Shown here one piece after another: positions 62,827 to 64,000 of a stretch of DNA of 64,000 nt. The DNA lies in the NCBI GenBank assembly GCA_001306305.2, contig CP155577.1:1178001-1242000 (forward strand). Direction: 5' to 3'. Positions within the stretch are counted from its first letter, which is position 1; every line of letters begins with the position of its first letter. The position numbers and the translations under genes were made by a program. This DNA is from Citromicrobium bathyomarinum (lineage in GTDB: Bacteria > Pseudomonadota > Alphaproteobacteria > Sphingomonadales > Sphingomonadaceae). The notes beneath the pieces are model-generated. The model was not told where the DNA came from. It searched no databases and saw only the letters and a list, made by a program, of their open reading frames with translations.

Positions 62827-64000
62827 TCACCCCGCGACCGTGCCATCTCCTTCCCGGCCATCCAGAAAGGCCGCACGATCGAGATGGCCGGTTGCCCTGA
62901 GCAGTGCGGCCTGCGCCATCAGCACGTCGCTGCGCGCCCGGGCGAGGGCGAGCTGGGCAGAGCGATAGCTCTGTTCGGCAAGCAGAATGTCGATCGTCGA
63001 GCGCAGGCCGAATTCGTATTCCGCGCGCACCCCGTCGAGCGCGATCTGTGCGGCTTCCAACCCGTCGCGGCTGGCCGTTTCGCGTTGCTTTGCGGCTTGA
63101 AGGGTGGCCCAGGCGGTCTCGACCGAACGCATGGTTTCGCGCAGCTCTGCCTGGACGGCGTAACGATCGGCGCGCGCGGTCGCTTCCGCCTCGCGCACTC
63201 TCGATGCCACCAGCCCGCCGGTCAGCAAGGGAATGCGCAAGGTGACACCGACGCTCGCGGCACTGTCGTAATCCCGCAAGCTGCCTCCCGCGTCTTCCAC
63301 GCCGCGGCCATAGGCGCCCGCAAGCTCGATGCTTGGTGCGCCGTCTGCTCGAGCGCGGTCGATCCTGGCTCTGGAGGCATCGACGATGCGGAGACGTTCG
63401 AGCAGACGGGGATTGGCGAGTTCGGCAGCGGCGCGCGCATCGGCGAGGTCGGCGGGTAGCATCCCGGGTGGGGGCACTTCGTCCTCCAGCGCGCCCGGTT
63501 CCTCTCCCACCACCGCGCGATAGGCTGCGCGCGCGCTTGCAAGAGCGGCCTCTGCATCGGCGAGATTGGCGACGACGCTCGATCGCTGGGCCTGCAACTG
63601 GGCAACGTCGGTCCGCGTTGCTTCGCCCAGATCGAAACGCGATTGTGCCTCGCCTATCTGCCGGTCGAGCCGCTCGATCCCGATCCGGGCGACCTCGACC
63701 GCTTCATGTGCGAACAGCAGGTCGGCATAGGCCGCGACCACCTGCTCGAGCACCGCTGCCTCATTGTCGCGCACCACCTGTGCGCCCGCCGCGACATCTG
63801 CCGAGGATGCTCGGACGGCTGAGGATACGCGGCCGCCGGTCCAGATCGGCATGGCCGCTTGCAGATCGGCGCTACCCGCGCTCCCGCGGCCGAGATCGTC
63901 GTAGCCTGCGCCGGCAACTGCCGAGAGCGAGGGCCGACCCTCGGCCCGCGCCTGTTCGGGGGCCTCCTCAAGCGCCTCCTGCCGGGCCTGCGCCTCGGCC
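62827..64000 (-). CDS. TolC-family outer-membrane protein, 5' truncated by window edge
   Basis: The frame is open from 62827 to the end of the window, giving 390 residues including RPSLSAVAGAGYDDLGRGSAG upstream of an internal Met. Two TolC/OEP repeats with IRAxYEFGLRSTIDILLAEQSYRSAQLALARAR are visible. It is the outer-membrane channel of a type I secretion or efflux system whose other genes lie to the right. Possibly the exporter for RTX proteins, but that needs the outside context. Confidence 0.9.
   Translation of the reverse strand, partial: AEAQARQEALEEAPEQARAEGRPSLSAVAGAGYDDLGRGSAGSADLQAAMPIWTGGRVSSAVRASSADVAAGAQVVRDNEAAVLEQVVAAYADLLFAHEAVEVARIGIERLDRQIGEAQSRFDLGEATRTDVAQLQAQRSSVVANLADAEAALASARAAYRAVVGEEPGALEDEVPPPGMLPADLADARAAAELANPRLLERLRIVDASRARIDRARADGAPSIELAGAYGRGVEDAGGSLRDYDSAASVGVTLRIPLLTGGLVASRVREAEATARADRYAVQAELRETMRSVETAWATLQAAKQRETASRDGLEAAQIALDGVRAEYEFGLRSTIDILLAEQSYRSAQLALARARSDVLMAQAALLRATGHLDRAAFLDGREGDGTVAG

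Noticed and set aside
1-64000. Mobile elements, tRNA and rRNA genes
   Set aside because: No transposase, integrase, terminal repeats, tRNA-like cloverleaf or rRNA segment was recognised; a tRNAscan or Infernal search would be decisive.

Overview
The window is 64 kb of GC-rich, densely coding bacterial chromosome. TonB receptor, NodT-type outer-membrane factor, MerC/DUF1826, many short-chain dehydrogenases and several Rieske oxygenases together suggest an alphaproteobacterium of the order Sphingomonadales (Erythrobacter/Novosphingobium-like). This placement is inferred from gene content and codon usage, not from a marker gene. I see no rRNA, tRNA, insertion sequence, integrase or CRISPR array. 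No gap between genes exceeds about 155 bp. Both ends cut genes: a TIGR01244/DUF442-type phosphatase on the left and a TolC-family protein on the right.

Layout. (1) 0.3-3.7 kb: one large secreted FG-GAP/cadherin/RTX protein made of internal duplications. (2) 3.9-12.0 kb: a surface-glycan or glycolipid module with a GT4 glycosyltransferase, an alpha/alpha-toroid-like protein, an FrhB/FdhB-type iron-sulfur protein, and a divergent GT2 / LPG-synthase-like flippase / multispan membrane protein operon. (3) 12.0-16.5 kb: an ABC ATPase with a giant permease fused to an M1-type peptidase domain. (4) 16.6-49.4 kb: a catabolic supercluster. It holds a TonB receptor, six SDRs, two MDR reductases, an acyl-CoA synthetase, three Rieske oxygenase alpha subunits, a lone Rieske ferredoxin, a P450, a GMC oxidoreductase, three acyl-CoA dehydrogenases, a thiolase-like/DUF35 pair, a 2-oxoacid-dehydrogenase E1alpha/E1beta/E2 set, an APH-type kinase coupled to an acyl-CoA dehydrogenase, ThuA, VOC and SnoaL-like proteins, and a LuxR-type regulator. 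(5) 49.4-54.2 kb: a Tat-exported PhoX/DUF839 protein, a DUF1826-MerC pair behind a Zur/Fur-like palindrome, and an S9 peptidase. (6) 54.2-59.1 kb: a tetR-controlled tripartite efflux system (MFS, HlyD/EmrA, NodT) with a perfect 20-bp inverted repeat in front. (7) 59.1-60.8 kb: a copper-handling set (SCO, PCuAC, DUF2946-like). (8) 60.9-62.8 kb: a divergent LysR / aldo-keto reductase pair with a dyad next to the lysR start. (9) 62.8 kb to the end: part of a TolC-like protein.

How the genes may work together. The supercluster looks like import of a hydrophobic substrate (TonB receptor), oxygenation (Rieske enzymes, P450), alcohol/ketone/enone redox chemistry (SDR, MDR, GMC), CoA activation, dehydrogenation (three ACADs), and C-C cleavage by a thiolase-like/DUF35 pair. 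That pair lacks the canonical thiolase His and terminal Cys and recalls the IpfD/IpfE and Ltp2/ChsH2 enzymes. The kinase-ACAD overlap recalls LvaA/LvaC and ACAD10/11, which handle 4-hydroxyacyl-CoA. The substrate cannot be named from sequence; an isoprenoid, steroid-like or alkyl-aromatic acid would fit.
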